NCBI RefSeq assembly: GCF_015711475.1
Contig: NZ_CP065027.1
Span: 806,001-870,000, forward strand
Length of the DNA: 64,000 bases
Direction of reading: 5' to 3'
DNA from: Actinomyces trachealis
GTDB taxonomy: Bacteria; Actinomycetota; Actinomycetes; Actinomycetales; Actinomycetaceae
This document shows positions 9,518 to 17,588 of this stretch, one piece after another. The number at the start of each line of letters is the position of its first letter. The first letter of the stretch is position 1. Both the position numbers and the translations under genes were made by a program. The notes beneath the pieces were generated by a model. The model saw nothing but the letters and a program-made list of their open reading frames with translations, was not told the DNA's origin and did no database searches.

Positions 9518-10558
9518 TCACCTCAAACCACGCGCTTTATGGAATGGGCTGGGAGCCCCAATCATCGCGGGCACCCGCCCATACACCAGCAGCACAACCG
9601 CCATCAGCGCCACAGGCAGCAAGGACAACTCACCATCACGCAGATCCCAGAACGCAACCGCCGAGCACAGGCCCGCCACCAATGACACCAATAGGGCAAC
9701 ACCCCAGTGGGGCCAACCGGACGTAACAAGCCTCTGATACACGTGCAGCTTGTGCGGCTCATACCACCGCTGCCCTGCGCGCACCCGCATCCACAAGGTG
9801 TAACCCGTGTCCACCACCAGAACCAGCAACGGGGCTACTGCGGCATTGGCCGGTACACCCTCCAACAAGCATAAGCTGGCACAAAAGGACCAGGCGCCCC
9901 CAAGCGCGTAGGAGCCAGTGTCGCCCAGGAATACTCTCGCCTTCAAAGCATTGAACGGCAAAAATCCCAAACAAGCACCAGCCACCGGCACCATCAGCAA
10001 ACCCAAACCAGGAAGCGGCACCGTCAAGGACACCACCGCAAACCAGATTGCAGTCACCACGCCATGCCCGGCAGTCAGCCCATTCGCACCGTCCATGAAA
10101 TTCGTGACATTCACCAAGGCGGCCGTGCACGCCGCAATGCCCAAAGCCAACCACAACGGTGCCCCAGCCTTAAGACACACGGCGATCCCCATCAGCAAGC
10201 CGATCCCAAGCTGCGCCTGGAACCGCACCAAAGACGGCAATGAGTAGAGGTCCTCCAGGGCACCGAGCACGGCAAACGCCAAGATCGTTGCCAGCCCAAT
10301 CGCTGCGACGGCGAACCGCTCCCAAAAGTTTGCAAAGCCTCCCTGGGTCCACGCTGCAGCAGGTGCCACCACTACCGTCAGTACGGACGCCAAAGTAACC
10401 GCGATACCGCCACCGCGAGGCACCGGAACACTATGCAGTGAACGGTCAACTGGCACGTCAACGATCTGTGCCCGGCGGAGCAGCGGAATCAGAACGGCGC
10501 AGAACAATGCGCTCAAAACCGCGGCCGCGCACAGGCCGAGCACCAGCGCCCTAATCAC
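9518..10558 (-). CDS. Undecaprenyl-phosphate sugar-1-phosphate transferase (WecA/TagO type)
   Basis: This polytopic enzyme of the MraY/WecA family transfers a HexNAc-1-phosphate from a UDP-sugar to undecaprenyl phosphate and so starts glycan assembly. Eleven hydrophobic stretches alternate with the family loops: HSVPVPRGGGIAVTLASV near the N-terminus, NFMDGANGLTAGHG (the metal/nucleotide loop) and FLGDTGSYALGG. The GTG at 10558 overlaps the preceding stop as GTGA, which is why I reject the longer frame. The upstream epimerase gene and this gene point to a TagO/WecA role in a wall polysaccharide or teichoic-acid-like polymer. Confidence 0.88.
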   Translation of the reverse strand: MIRALVLGLCAAAVLSALFCAVLIPLLRRAQIVDVPVDRSLHSVPVPRGGGIAVTLASVLTVVVAPAAAWTQGGFANFWERFAVAAIGLATILAFAVLGALEDLYSLPSLVRFQAQLGIGLLMGIAVCLKAGAPLWLALGIAACTAALVNVTNFMDGANGLTAGHGVVTAIWFAVVSLTVPLPGLGLLMVPVAGACLGFLPFNALKARVFLGDTGSYALGGAWSFCASLCLLEGVPANAAVAPLLVLVVDTGYTLWMRVRAGQRWYEPHKLHVYQRLVTSGWPHWGVALLVSLVAGLCSAVAFWDLRDGELSLLPVALMAVVLLVYGRVPAMIGAPSPFHKARGLR

Positions 10559-12456
10559 TTCCGCGCCCCAGCCTGGGAGGTGTCCTCCATCCACCTGTGC
10601 ACTAGCGCACCGTGCTGGCCCCACTCAGTCTGCTCGCGCAACCCAACGATGTCTTGCAACACCTGCTGCCCAAGCGGAGGAACCTTGGTCTGCGCCACCA
10701 GCGGATGGTACGGCCGCTCGTCCTGCTCGCCAACGCCGAACAGCGTCTCAGCCAGCTTCTCACCAGGGCGCATACGGGTATAAACCACCTCCGCATCAGG
10801 GTAACCAAGCAGCAGCGCAAACCTTCTGGCGATGTCTTCGATCTTATGGGCCTTGCCCATGTCTAGAACCAACACCTCACCAGAATGCCCTAACACACCG
10901 GCCTGAAGCACCAACTGACACGCCTCATCCACACTCATGAAAAACCGCTCCATCTTCGGGTCGGTGATCGTCATGGGCAGGCCACGCTCCAGTTGGGACG
11001 CGAAGGTCAACAGCGCGGAGCCACGCGACCCAAGGACATTGCCAAACCGCACCGAGATGAACCTCCGATCCGGATCGAGCGAAAGCCCTACTGTTGAGGT
11101 CAGGCGCTCAGCCAAGCGCTTCGAGTAGCCCAGCACGCACTCAGGATCAGCCGCCTTATCCGTGGAGATGTTGATGAAACGCTGCACACCATGTGCCGCA
11201 GCCGCCAGCAACAGGTCCCTGGTGGCGGCCACATTTGTCAGGAATGCCTCCTCCGGGAAACGCTCCGTCAGCGTCAGGTGCTTGAGCGCCGCCGCGTGAA
11301 ACACGATTCTCGGCTGGTACTCCTCCATCAGCGCATCAATCAGCCCCGGCGTACGCAAGTCACCCAACACCAGGTCGGGGGAGTCCAACATGCCCTCGCC
11401 GTCAAGAGCCAGCTGGACTGAGTGCAACGCCGACTCATCCCGGTCCACCATGATCAGGCGTGCGGGGGAATACTTGGCGATCTCCTTGCACAACTGGGAG
11501 CCAATGGAGCCGCCAGCACCGGTGACCAGCACGCGCTCACCCGTGAGATAGCCGCAAATGGCAGTCACATCCGTCTCGATGGCACGCCGCCCTAGAAGAT
11601 CGGAGATCTCCAAGGGACGGAAGACCTGTGTGCTGCGGATCAGTGAGGAGCGGGAACCTAGGCCAGGGAAGCGGTCCACGATCTCCTCGGGAGACGGCAT
11701 GACCCGGATCTCCAGGCCCAGAGCGCGGGCTCTGCGCACCATCTGGTCAACCTGTTCGGCCGACGCTGACGGTACCGCCAGCAGGACCAGGTCAGCTTTC
11801 GTCTCAGCGGCCACCCGCTCCAAGGAATTCCACGGCCCAAGAACTCGCACACCAGACACGCGCAAGTGCCGCTTACGCGGGTCATCGTCCAAGAACGCAA
11901 CTGGCTGGAACGTGGAGGAACGATCCTCCAACATCAAACTGACGGCCTGTGTGCCACCGAAGCCAGCCCCCAGAACAATGGTGCGCCGCGCCCGGACCCC
12001 CTGAGGGCGGTGGCGCAGCTCCACTAACCGCACAAACACCCAGCGGGAAGCAAAGTGCAAGGTCAAGGCTACCGCTCCAGCGTAGAAGCACACCTGGGCT
12101 GGTAGCAGCACCGTGCCAAGCAGCGCAGCCAGGATCATCAATGCTGAAGTCACCAGCGCGTCAGCACCCATGATCAGCGGGTACTCGTCAACCGAGGCAA
12201 ACCGTGCCCGGCCGCGCAGCACAAAAGTATACAGCGCCAGGTGCAGCCCGACCGCAAGGGTGATGCTCAACGCCAGGGACAGTGGCAGCCAGCCATGATT
12301 GGCATGCGCCAGCGCCTCTGCGTTCAGCCCAGCGACCAGCACCAGGGACACCGCCCACATGACGGAGTCCAGCAGCGGAATCGTGCCGTGAGGCAGGTGT
12401 AGGCGCGAGCCGCCGACGTCTGTAGCAGCCCAAGCCCTCTTGGCTGCGGGATTCAT
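10555..12456 (-). CDS. Membrane-bound nucleotide-sugar dehydratase (WbpM/CapD/FlaA1 family)
   Basis: The N-terminal 130 residues hold four or five membrane helices. A first Rossmann fold (VLGAGFGGTQAVSLM) and a second, catalytic SDR fold (RVLVTGAGGSIGSQLCKEI) follow. The catalytic segment is ISTDKAADPECVLGYSKRLA; the position normally Tyr in SDRs, and Met in WbpM, is Leu here, with the Lys conserved. Family members remove water from UDP-GlcNAc to give 4-keto-6-deoxy sugars. I start at the ATG at 12456, which overlaps the upstream stop as ATGA. It should supply a 6-deoxy HexNAc for the polysaccharide made by this operon. Confidence 0.88.
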   Translation of the reverse strand: MNPAAKRAWAATDVGGSRLHLPHGTIPLLDSVMWAVSLVLVAGLNAEALAHANHGWLPLSLALSITLAVGLHLALYTFVLRGRARFASVDEYPLIMGADALVTSALMILAALLGTVLLPAQVCFYAGAVALTLHFASRWVFVRLVELRHRPQGVRARRTIVLGAGFGGTQAVSLMLEDRSSTFQPVAFLDDDPRKRHLRVSGVRVLGPWNSLERVAAETKADLVLLAVPSASAEQVDQMVRRARALGLEIRVMPSPEEIVDRFPGLGSRSSLIRSTQVFRPLEISDLLGRRAIETDVTAICGYLTGERVLVTGAGGSIGSQLCKEIAKYSPARLIMVDRDESALHSVQLALDGEGMLDSPDLVLGDLRTPGLIDALMEEYQPRIVFHAAALKHLTLTERFPEEAFLTNVAATRDLLLAAAAHGVQRFINISTDKAADPECVLGYSKRLAERLTSTVGLSLDPDRRFISVRFGNVLGSRGSALLTFASQLERGLPMTITDPKMERFFMSVDEACQLVLQAGVLGHSGEVLVLDMGKAHKIEDIARRFALLLGYPDAEVVYTRMRPGEKLAETLFGVGEQDERPYHPLVAQTKVPPLGQQVLQDIVGLREQTEWGQHGALVHRWMEDTSQAGARK

Positions 12457-12914
12457 AGGTGCCCCATCTCCCGGGCCCACCGGGACTTGGCCAGACGCAA
12501 CCAGCGGGCCCGGTGCCACCGCTGCATCACAGCCGTCACCGCAGTCCCGGCGGCAGCCGCCGTCCAAGGGACCAGCGTGATGCCCGCACCAAACTCAAGG
12601 CCCAAGATAGCCAGGACGTAACCGACACTGCCGACATCGGCAAAGCGCTGCACGTTCTTGGAAGCCCAGGGCCAAAAGTGGACCGTCACCAGGCACGCAG
12701 TGCCCAGGATCAGCAAAGCCATGATCAGACCAATGGTCAGAGCCCGCGGATAGATCACATGATGGGTGGCCAGCATGGTCCGTCCCAGGGCCGCCAGCAG
12801 CAGCCAGAACATCCAGGAGATGGCTTCGACCCGAAAGGCCTTCGTATCACGCGGCAGGAAGAGACCAATCTCGGCCTCGGTTGGCTCGCGGCGTTTAGAG
12901 GAGTTAACCGACAT
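12453..12914 (-). CDS. Small membrane protein of the polysaccharide operon
   Basis: This 153-residue protein has four probable membrane helices (AISWMFWLLLAALGRTML, LTIGLIMALLILGTACLV, VGYVLAILGLEFGAGITL and a shorter one) and a basic C-terminal tail, RWHRARWLRLAKSRWAREMG. I do not recognise a family. It sits between the epimerase and dehydratase genes and is translationally coupled to the latter (ATGA), so a role in polysaccharide assembly, perhaps as a helper of membrane glycosyl enzymes, is an inference from position only. Confidence 0.75.
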   Translation of the reverse strand: MSVNSSKRREPTEAEIGLFLPRDTKAFRVEAISWMFWLLLAALGRTMLATHHVIYPRALTIGLIMALLILGTACLVTVHFWPWASKNVQRFADVGSVGYVLAILGLEFGAGITLVPWTAAAAGTAVTAVMQRWHRARWLRLAKSRWAREMGHL

Positions 12915-12934
12915 TAAGACCCCACAGATGAGTG

Positions 12935-14080
12935 TCAGTCCTGGAAGTCCGGAATCCGGTCCCCAGTACCCAAAAGCTCCGCGATTGCCGCAACCGAGCG
13001 CTCGGCGGCCCTCCCGTCACCGTAAGGGTTTACAGCATTGGCCATCTGGGCATACAAGTCCTTGGAGTCGATCAGCGCCGACACCTCAGAGACGATACGC
13101 TCCTCGTTGGTTCCGATCAGACGGACGGTACCGGCAGTGACTGCCTCTGGGCGTTCGGTGTTCTCCCGCATGACCAGCACGGGCTTACCGAGACTCGGCG
13201 CTTCCTCCTGCACGCCACCAGAGTCCGTCAGCACAATCTGAGCGGCACCCATGACCGTGGTGAACTCGCCATAGCTCAAGGGCTCACAGATGATGACATT
13301 AGCAATGTCCTGGATGTGAGGTAGCACTGCCTCCCGGACCAGAGGATTCCGGTGGGCTGGAAGGACGATCACATGGTTGGAGTAGGCCGTGGCGAGCCTG
13401 CGGAGAGCGCGTCCCACTCCCTGCATAGCCTCCCCCAAGTTTTCCCGACGGTGGGTAGTCACCAAGATCAGCGGACGTTCAGCAGTGATCGCGTCGGCGA
13501 TTCGCCGGTCCGTGGGCATGATCTCCTGCTCACGCGTGTGCAGCAAGGCGTCAATCACCGTGTTCCCGGTGACCACGATGCTGGCAGGATCAATACCTTC
13601 GCGCAGCAGATTGCTCTTGGAAGTGGGCGTCGGGGCAAGGTGGAGAGCAGTCAACTGTGAGGTGACCTTCCGGTTCGCCTCCTCCGGGAACGGTGAGTAC
13701 AGGTTGCCACTGCGTAGCCCCGCTTCAAGGTGGATCACAGGGATCTGCCTATAGAAGGCGGCCAGGGCCGCAGCCGCGACAGTAGTCGTGTCACCTTGGA
13801 CCAGCATGGCATCCGGCAGCACCTGCTCGAAGACCGGGTCCAGGCGCGCGAAGATCTTGGCGGCCAACAGGTTGAGGGGCTGCCTAGGCTCGAAGACATC
13901 AATGTCATGGTCAGGCTTGATCGCGAAGATCCCATTGACCTGATCCAGCATCTCCCGATGCTGCCCCGTAACCACAGTCGTCACCTCTAGGGACGACGCA
14001 CCCTCAAGGGCCTTGATGACCGGCGCCACCTTGATCGCCTCAGGGCGTGTGCCATAGACAACCATGACGTTCTTGGGCAT
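12935..14080 (-). CDS. wecB: UDP-N-acetylglucosamine 2-epimerase (non-hydrolysing)
   Basis: This cytosolic enzyme interconverts UDP-GlcNAc and UDP-ManNAc. The protein is 381 residues, the normal length, with the family start GTRPEAIKVAPVIKAL, the central VQGDTTTVAAAALAAF and HLEAGLRSGN, and the C-terminal TDSGGVQEEAPSLGKPV and MRENTERPEA that bind the UDP part. A ribosome site AGGAGA lies about six bases before the ATG at 14080. It is the first gene of the surface polysaccharide operon. The mnaA name used in Gram-positives applies equally. Confidence 0.95.
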   Translation of the reverse strand: MPKNVMVVYGTRPEAIKVAPVIKALEGASSLEVTTVVTGQHREMLDQVNGIFAIKPDHDIDVFEPRQPLNLLAAKIFARLDPVFEQVLPDAMLVQGDTTTVAAAALAAFYRQIPVIHLEAGLRSGNLYSPFPEEANRKVTSQLTALHLAPTPTSKSNLLREGIDPASIVVTGNTVIDALLHTREQEIMPTDRRIADAITAERPLILVTTHRRENLGEAMQGVGRALRRLATAYSNHVIVLPAHRNPLVREAVLPHIQDIANVIICEPLSYGEFTTVMGAAQIVLTDSGGVQEEAPSLGKPVLVMRENTERPEAVTAGTVRLIGTNEERIVSEVSALIDSKDLYAQMANAVNPYGDGRAAERSVAAIAELLGTGDRIPDFQD

Positions 14081-14182
14081 TGGGCTCTCCTGGGATGGAA
14101 CACGGCGACGCCGTCATGGGGATGACGGACCGATCACAAAGATAGCGACTTCGCGTCCGTGTTGCCTGGCTTAATGCCGCAC

Positions 14183-14198
14183 CGTGAATGTGTTCACG
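14183..14198. promoter_or_regulatory. CRP/GlxR-like palindrome upstream of the polysaccharide operon
   Basis: The sequence CGTGAATGTGTTCACG has the core GTGA-N6-TCAC of CRP-family sites. It lies about 105 bases upstream of the wecB start and about 45 bases from the end of the DUF6270 gene, in the only gap large enough to hold the promoter of the 9.4-kb operon. Control by a cAMP-receptor-type regulator is an inference. Confidence 0.4.
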
Positions 14199-14244
14199 AA
14201 ACAGTGTTACCTCTTGCGGTCTGCAGGATCGCGCTTGGGGGGCC

Positions 14245-14997
14245 TCAGCGCGGCAGGCTGCCGTCCTTCACGAAGCTCGCGACGGCGTCGGCAATCCACT
14301 CATACGCGGCCTCGATGTAGTGGAACGGCGCTGGCCCCCACTTGTGATTGACACCCGCGACACTGAGCTCGTCAGGCAAGCGGAGCATGTGCACCCCGGT
14401 AGCCTCAGCGGCCCGGTAGTACTCAGTCATCAGCCAGTTACCCTCCAACGGCATGGTGCCCCAGCTCGACGAGGTGGACTCGCCGCCAGAGTCAACCATG
14501 GCCCAGGGGCAAAGCAACAGCAAGGTACGGTCCCAAAGCCCATGCTCCTTGAGGAAAGAGACGAAAGGCTCAAGCTGCTCCCGCCAGCGACTCAGGTGCT
14601 CGGCCGTACCAAGCTCGACCAAGTGGGCGCCATCCAAAGTGTCGTAGATCCCTTCACCCAGTCCCTCCATCGCACGTGTGACCACCCCGCCGCCGGGAAG
14701 ATCAAAGAAACCTAGACGCTCATCGATCAGGTCCCACAGGAGGACGTCTGTGCACTCGGCGGCCTCGCCCAGACGCTCATACATGTCGCCGCGGACGTCT
14801 CCGCCTAGCACACGCCTGACAAAAGCGGAGTCAATGCTGGAGAGATCAAAGGTGGAAAGCGCCGCCGGGAACGCCCCACTGACCAGTGACTGGCGCGGAA
14901 CGTAGGTGGACAGCTCCCAGCCATCCGCCAGTAGCAGCTCCGCAGAGTCCCGGCCGACGCAAGAGCCATACACCGCAACCCTCCGGGATGCGGCCAT
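14245..14997 (-). CDS. DUF6270 domain protein (SGNH-like)
   Basis: From the ATG at 14997 the protein is about 250 residues and begins ASRRVAVYGSCVGRDSAELL, the GSC-x-x-RD block that opens DUF6270 proteins. Further family-like segments are VLLWDLIDERLGF and the C-terminal HMLRLPDELSVAGVNHKWGPAPFHY. The fold is thought to be related to SGNH hydrolases, with the G-S-C block at the place of the catalytic Ser. Such genes are often found in polysaccharide loci, which fits this position upstream of the operon on the same strand, but the activity is unknown. No clear ribosome site; a GTG at 15018 is an alternative start. Confidence 0.7.
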   Translation of the reverse strand: MAASRRVAVYGSCVGRDSAELLLADGWELSTYVPRQSLVSGAFPAALSTFDLSSIDSAFVRRVLGGDVRGDMYERLGEAAECTDVLLWDLIDERLGFFDLPGGGVVTRAMEGLGEGIYDTLDGAHLVELGTAEHLSRWREQLEPFVSFLKEHGLWDRTLLLLCPWAMVDSGGESTSSSWGTMPLEGNWLMTEYYRAAEATGVHMLRLPDELSVAGVNHKWGPAPFHYIEAAYEWIADAVASFVKDGSLPR

Positions 14998-15345
14998 ACT
15001 GCGGTCGGTTTCAGGCACGAAGGAGACGATACCGCGCTTGCAACCCCAACTGAGGCTATCCCGGGACCCTCCCCCTGCCGGTGGTGTGCATCTCCGCCAC
15101 CGGCCAGGACCCCGCAACCGCCGCCTAAAGCACCAAGTTCGCGCCGATAACCCGACGATGCCCCAGTTGCCGGTTCATCGCACATCTAGTATGTGTGCGC
15201 TGTAGCGTTTGTATCAAGAAGCGGATACTAGACACCACCTACACCCTCGATTGGGAAGAGCTGGTCCGCCAGCTCCGATTCGTGCCGCACTGGCGCCCTT
15301 GCGCGGGCTGGCACAGCGCTTGCGAGACACTCAAGGAGGATTACT

Positions 15346-15717
15346 GTGACCGCCATCAAGGCCACTGTGCAGCGCGACGGCAAGTGGTGGGTCGTCGACT
15401 TCACCATCGACGGACACGAGTACGCCACCCAGGCCCGTCAGCTGGACCAGGTCGAGGCCATGGTCAAGGACGCTGCTGCCCTCATGACTGACCGCAACGA
15501 AGACACCGTCACCGTCGACGTCAACGCCCCCGACTACCTAGAAGTCGTCGAGGACTACAGGGCCGCTGCTACCGCCGCGAACAATACCGCCGAAGCCGCC
15601 CAGGGGGCCTCGCGTGCAGCCGTCACCCGTTTGCGTGCTGCTGGGCTGCCCGTGCGCGACGTCGCCACCCTCATGGGTGTCTCCCCCCAGCGAGTCTCTC
15701 AGCTCGCCGCCTCCTGA
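15346..15717 (+). CDS. HicB-like antitoxin with C-terminal HTH
   Basis: The GTG at 15346 has a strong AAGGAGGA site six bases upstream. The 123-residue product has an N-terminal HicB-like half (IKATVQRDGKWWVVDFTIDG, ATQARQLDQVEAMVKDAAAL) and a C-terminal helix-turn-helix (LRAAGLPVRDVATLMGVSPQ, RVSQLAAS). In actinobacteria this arrangement is annotated as a HicB-family antitoxin. No HicA toxin is visible immediately upstream or downstream, so it may be an orphan regulator. Confidence 0.65.
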   Translation: MTAIKATVQRDGKWWVVDFTIDGHEYATQARQLDQVEAMVKDAAALMTDRNEDTVTVDVNAPDYLEVVEDYRAAATAANNTAEAAQGASRAAVTRLRAAGLPVRDVATLMGVSPQRVSQLAAS

Positions 15718-15732
15718 GCCTGCGAGCGCTCC

Positions 15733-16059
15733 TTGCCGAGCGGGCCGACCACGACAGTTCGTGCGTCGTCATCACCGCACTCGCGAGATCTCACCCTGCC
15801 TGGTCCGCAAGGCGTTCAAGACGATCGAGGAGGCCAAGCGAGCACCACACGGAACGTCACCGCCCGCCGCTGGGACGGCGGTTGGGAGCTGTGGACGGGC
15901 GAGGATTACCTCACCTCACCCGCCTGTCCGATGCGCACGACCAGCTTGTCAACTACCTCGACACCGTTGACGCGACAACAGGTCACACCGGCTGGGACAT
16001 CACCCTCACCCCTGACGTTGCTGGTGTCCACGTGGCGGATATGAGCACTGCCTGGCGGT
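15733..16059 (+). pseudogene. Decayed HicB-like gene
   Basis: Directly after the HicB-like gene, one frame reads RNVTARRWDGGWELWTGEDY and then shifts near 15915 to HLTRLSDAHDQLVNYLD and WDITLTPDVAGVHVADMSTA before a TGA at about 16059. The pattern (an aromatic-rich strand, then a helix of the LSDAHDQLVNYLDTVDA kind) parallels the neighbouring HicB-like N-terminal domain. I read it as a diverged, frameshifted relative. The similarity is judged by eye. Confidence 0.4.
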
Positions 16060-16248
16060 GATGTTCTCACCCAGATTCCCGGAATCACACCGTTCTGCCC
16101 AGGCGGGCGGCACGGGGATACCGGTCATGTCCGCAGCGTGGACACGCACCCGCCCGGAGGGCAGCCCTGAGCAGGAGACCGAGCATGTCACCTACCCTGC
16201 CCGCACGCTCACCCCGACTTAGTGCCCCACAGGCACTACTGGTCACCT

Positions 16249-16319
16249 CGACACCCGAGCCCGTGCTCGACACCCTGGTTGCGGCAACTGGGGTGTCGGG
16301 GACGGGTTCAGGTGTCGGG
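16249..16319. repeat. Long imperfect hairpin (about 35-base arms)
   Basis: The left arm begins CGACACCCGAGCCCGTGCTC at 16249. The reverse complement of the right arm, ending at 16319, reads CCCGACACCTGAACCCGTCC. The arms run to a two-base centre near 16283 with roughly 80 percent pairing. No convincing gene overlaps it. It could be a transcript end structure or part of a small mobile repeat with the adjacent inverted repeat. Confidence 0.6.
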
Positions 16320-16433
16320 AAATGCAGTACTTTGACTGCGCCCTGGAGCAGACACCTCAGGGAAACGTTGATATTCCAAGGATCTGCCCCATGGTCAGCC
16401 AGCAACTGGCTTCAAAATGCTGCATTTTCCGCC
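16315..16433. repeat. MITE-like element with 23-base inverted ends
   Basis: The 23 bases at 16315-16337 (GTCGGGAAATGCAGTACTTT...) match the reverse complement of 16411-16433 (GGCGGAAAATGCAGCATTTT...) at 18 of 23 positions. The 119-base element holds no gene. Its left end overlaps the right arm of the long hairpin by a few bases. Confidence 0.45.
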
Positions 16434-16665
16434 ACTTCCCGCCCGCAGAGACCACCCCCACCCCCGAAGCGGAGGACACGCAAAGGCTGGGCCGGACGCA
16501 TCCGCCAAGGCCGGGGAGGAGTAGCGGCGGGCATAGGTGCTCCTGAGGACAGAGGACCAGCGACCCCCTGCACGACACGGGGCAAACTGGCACCAAACTG
16601 GCACCGCACGACAACGCCGACTGAACCGACCCCGGTTTACGGGTTGGTATTCCGAGGTTCTTTCT

Positions 16666-16742
16666 TGGGGTGGCTGACGGGGCTTGAACCCGCGACCTCC
16701 TGGACCACAACCAGGCGCTCTGCCAACTGAGCTACAGCCACC
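16666..16742 (-). tRNA. tRNA-His (GTG)
   Basis: The minus strand folds as a full cloverleaf: acceptor GTGGCTG/CAGCCAC, D arm with AGCTCAGTTGGCAGAGC, anticodon loop TTGTGGT (anticodon GTG), and T arm GCGGGTTCAAGCCCCGT. A G at position -1 faces a C discriminator, the tRNA-His identity feature, and CCA is encoded at 16666-16668. Confidence 0.95.
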
Positions 16743-16885
16743 ATGTGCACCAAACGGCGCAACGACCGGTACTTTATCGGCTCCACCGTTGACGGCACCA
16801 ATCCGCGGGCGGTGGGCTCGGTCACGTCCCAGCTGGTCTCACCGACCCCGCCAAGAAAGCTAACAGCGCAAGAAACCGGCTGAGT

Positions 16886-17506
16886 TCACATCGCGTCGCG
16901 CGTGGGCGTGGCCGCCACGCGGGCCGCCACCTCCTTGCACGCCTCCGACGTCGGCCCATCGCCTGCCGGGAACAGGACCGCCCGGTAGTAGCGCAACTCG
17001 TCAATCGACTCCAGAATGTCAGCCAGAGCCCGGTGCCCACCGTGCTTCTCCGGGGAATGGAAGAAAGACCGTGGGTACCAGCGCTTAGCCAGCTCCTTGA
17101 GTGAGGAGACGTCCACCACCCGGTAATGCAGGTAGTCGATCAGCTCCGGCATATCCCGGGCCAGGAAGGCCTTGTCCGTGCCCACAGAGTTACCCGCCAG
17201 CTGGGCGGAGTGTGGCGTAGGCACCAGACCCTTGACGTACTCCATGACCGTGGCGGTGGCCTCCTCCAAGCTCAGGCCCGCCTCCAAGTCCGCCAGGAGC
17301 CCGGAAGCGGTGTGCATCTGGCGCACAAAGTCCCCCATCTGCGCCAGCGCCTCAGCCGGAGGCTTGATCAGCACATCCAGGCCAGGTGCAAGCGGGCGCA
17401 GATCATAGTCAGTCACGACGACGGCAACCTCAACCAGGGCGTCCGCCCCCAGGTCTAGGCCCGTCATCTCGCAGTCGATCCATACCAGTGGATCGGAGGT
17501 GGTCAT
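16886..17506 (-). CDS. orn: Oligoribonuclease
   Basis: This DEDDh exonuclease removes nucleotides from 2- to 5-mer RNAs and clears pGpG. Exo I is WIDCEMTGLDLGADALVEVA (the D and E metal ligands), exo II is AGNSVGTDKAFL and exo III is HRALADILESIDELRYY with the catalytic His. The length, 206 residues, is normal when started at the ATG at 17506; a longer frame to 17587 lacks family support. It stands alone between tRNA-His and the FHA-ABC gene. Confidence 0.93.
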   Translation of the reverse strand: MTTSDPLVWIDCEMTGLDLGADALVEVAVVVTDYDLRPLAPGLDVLIKPPAEALAQMGDFVRQMHTASGLLADLEAGLSLEEATATVMEYVKGLVPTPHSAQLAGNSVGTDKAFLARDMPELIDYLHYRVVDVSSLKELAKRWYPRSFFHSPEKHGGHRALADILESIDELRYYRAVLFPAGDGPTSEACKEVAARVAATPTRDAM

Positions 17507-17588
17507 CTGTCGGCTCACGCTGGGCGAGTCTAGCCCCACCGAGCCAGGCAGACCGGCAGGATTACTGAAACGCCGTGCAGGTGCCATC

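Noticed and set aside
7428..9726. Long plus-strand open frames of 100-260 codons opposite the two glycosyltransferases
   Set aside because: They are shadows of very GC-rich minus-strand genes: composition is His/Arg/Pro-rich, there is no ribosome site, and the minus-strand products match known families.
16085..16405. Minus-strand frame of 106 codons
   Set aside because: It runs through the hairpin and the inverted repeat, has no ribosome site and reads as low-complexity sequence without family features.
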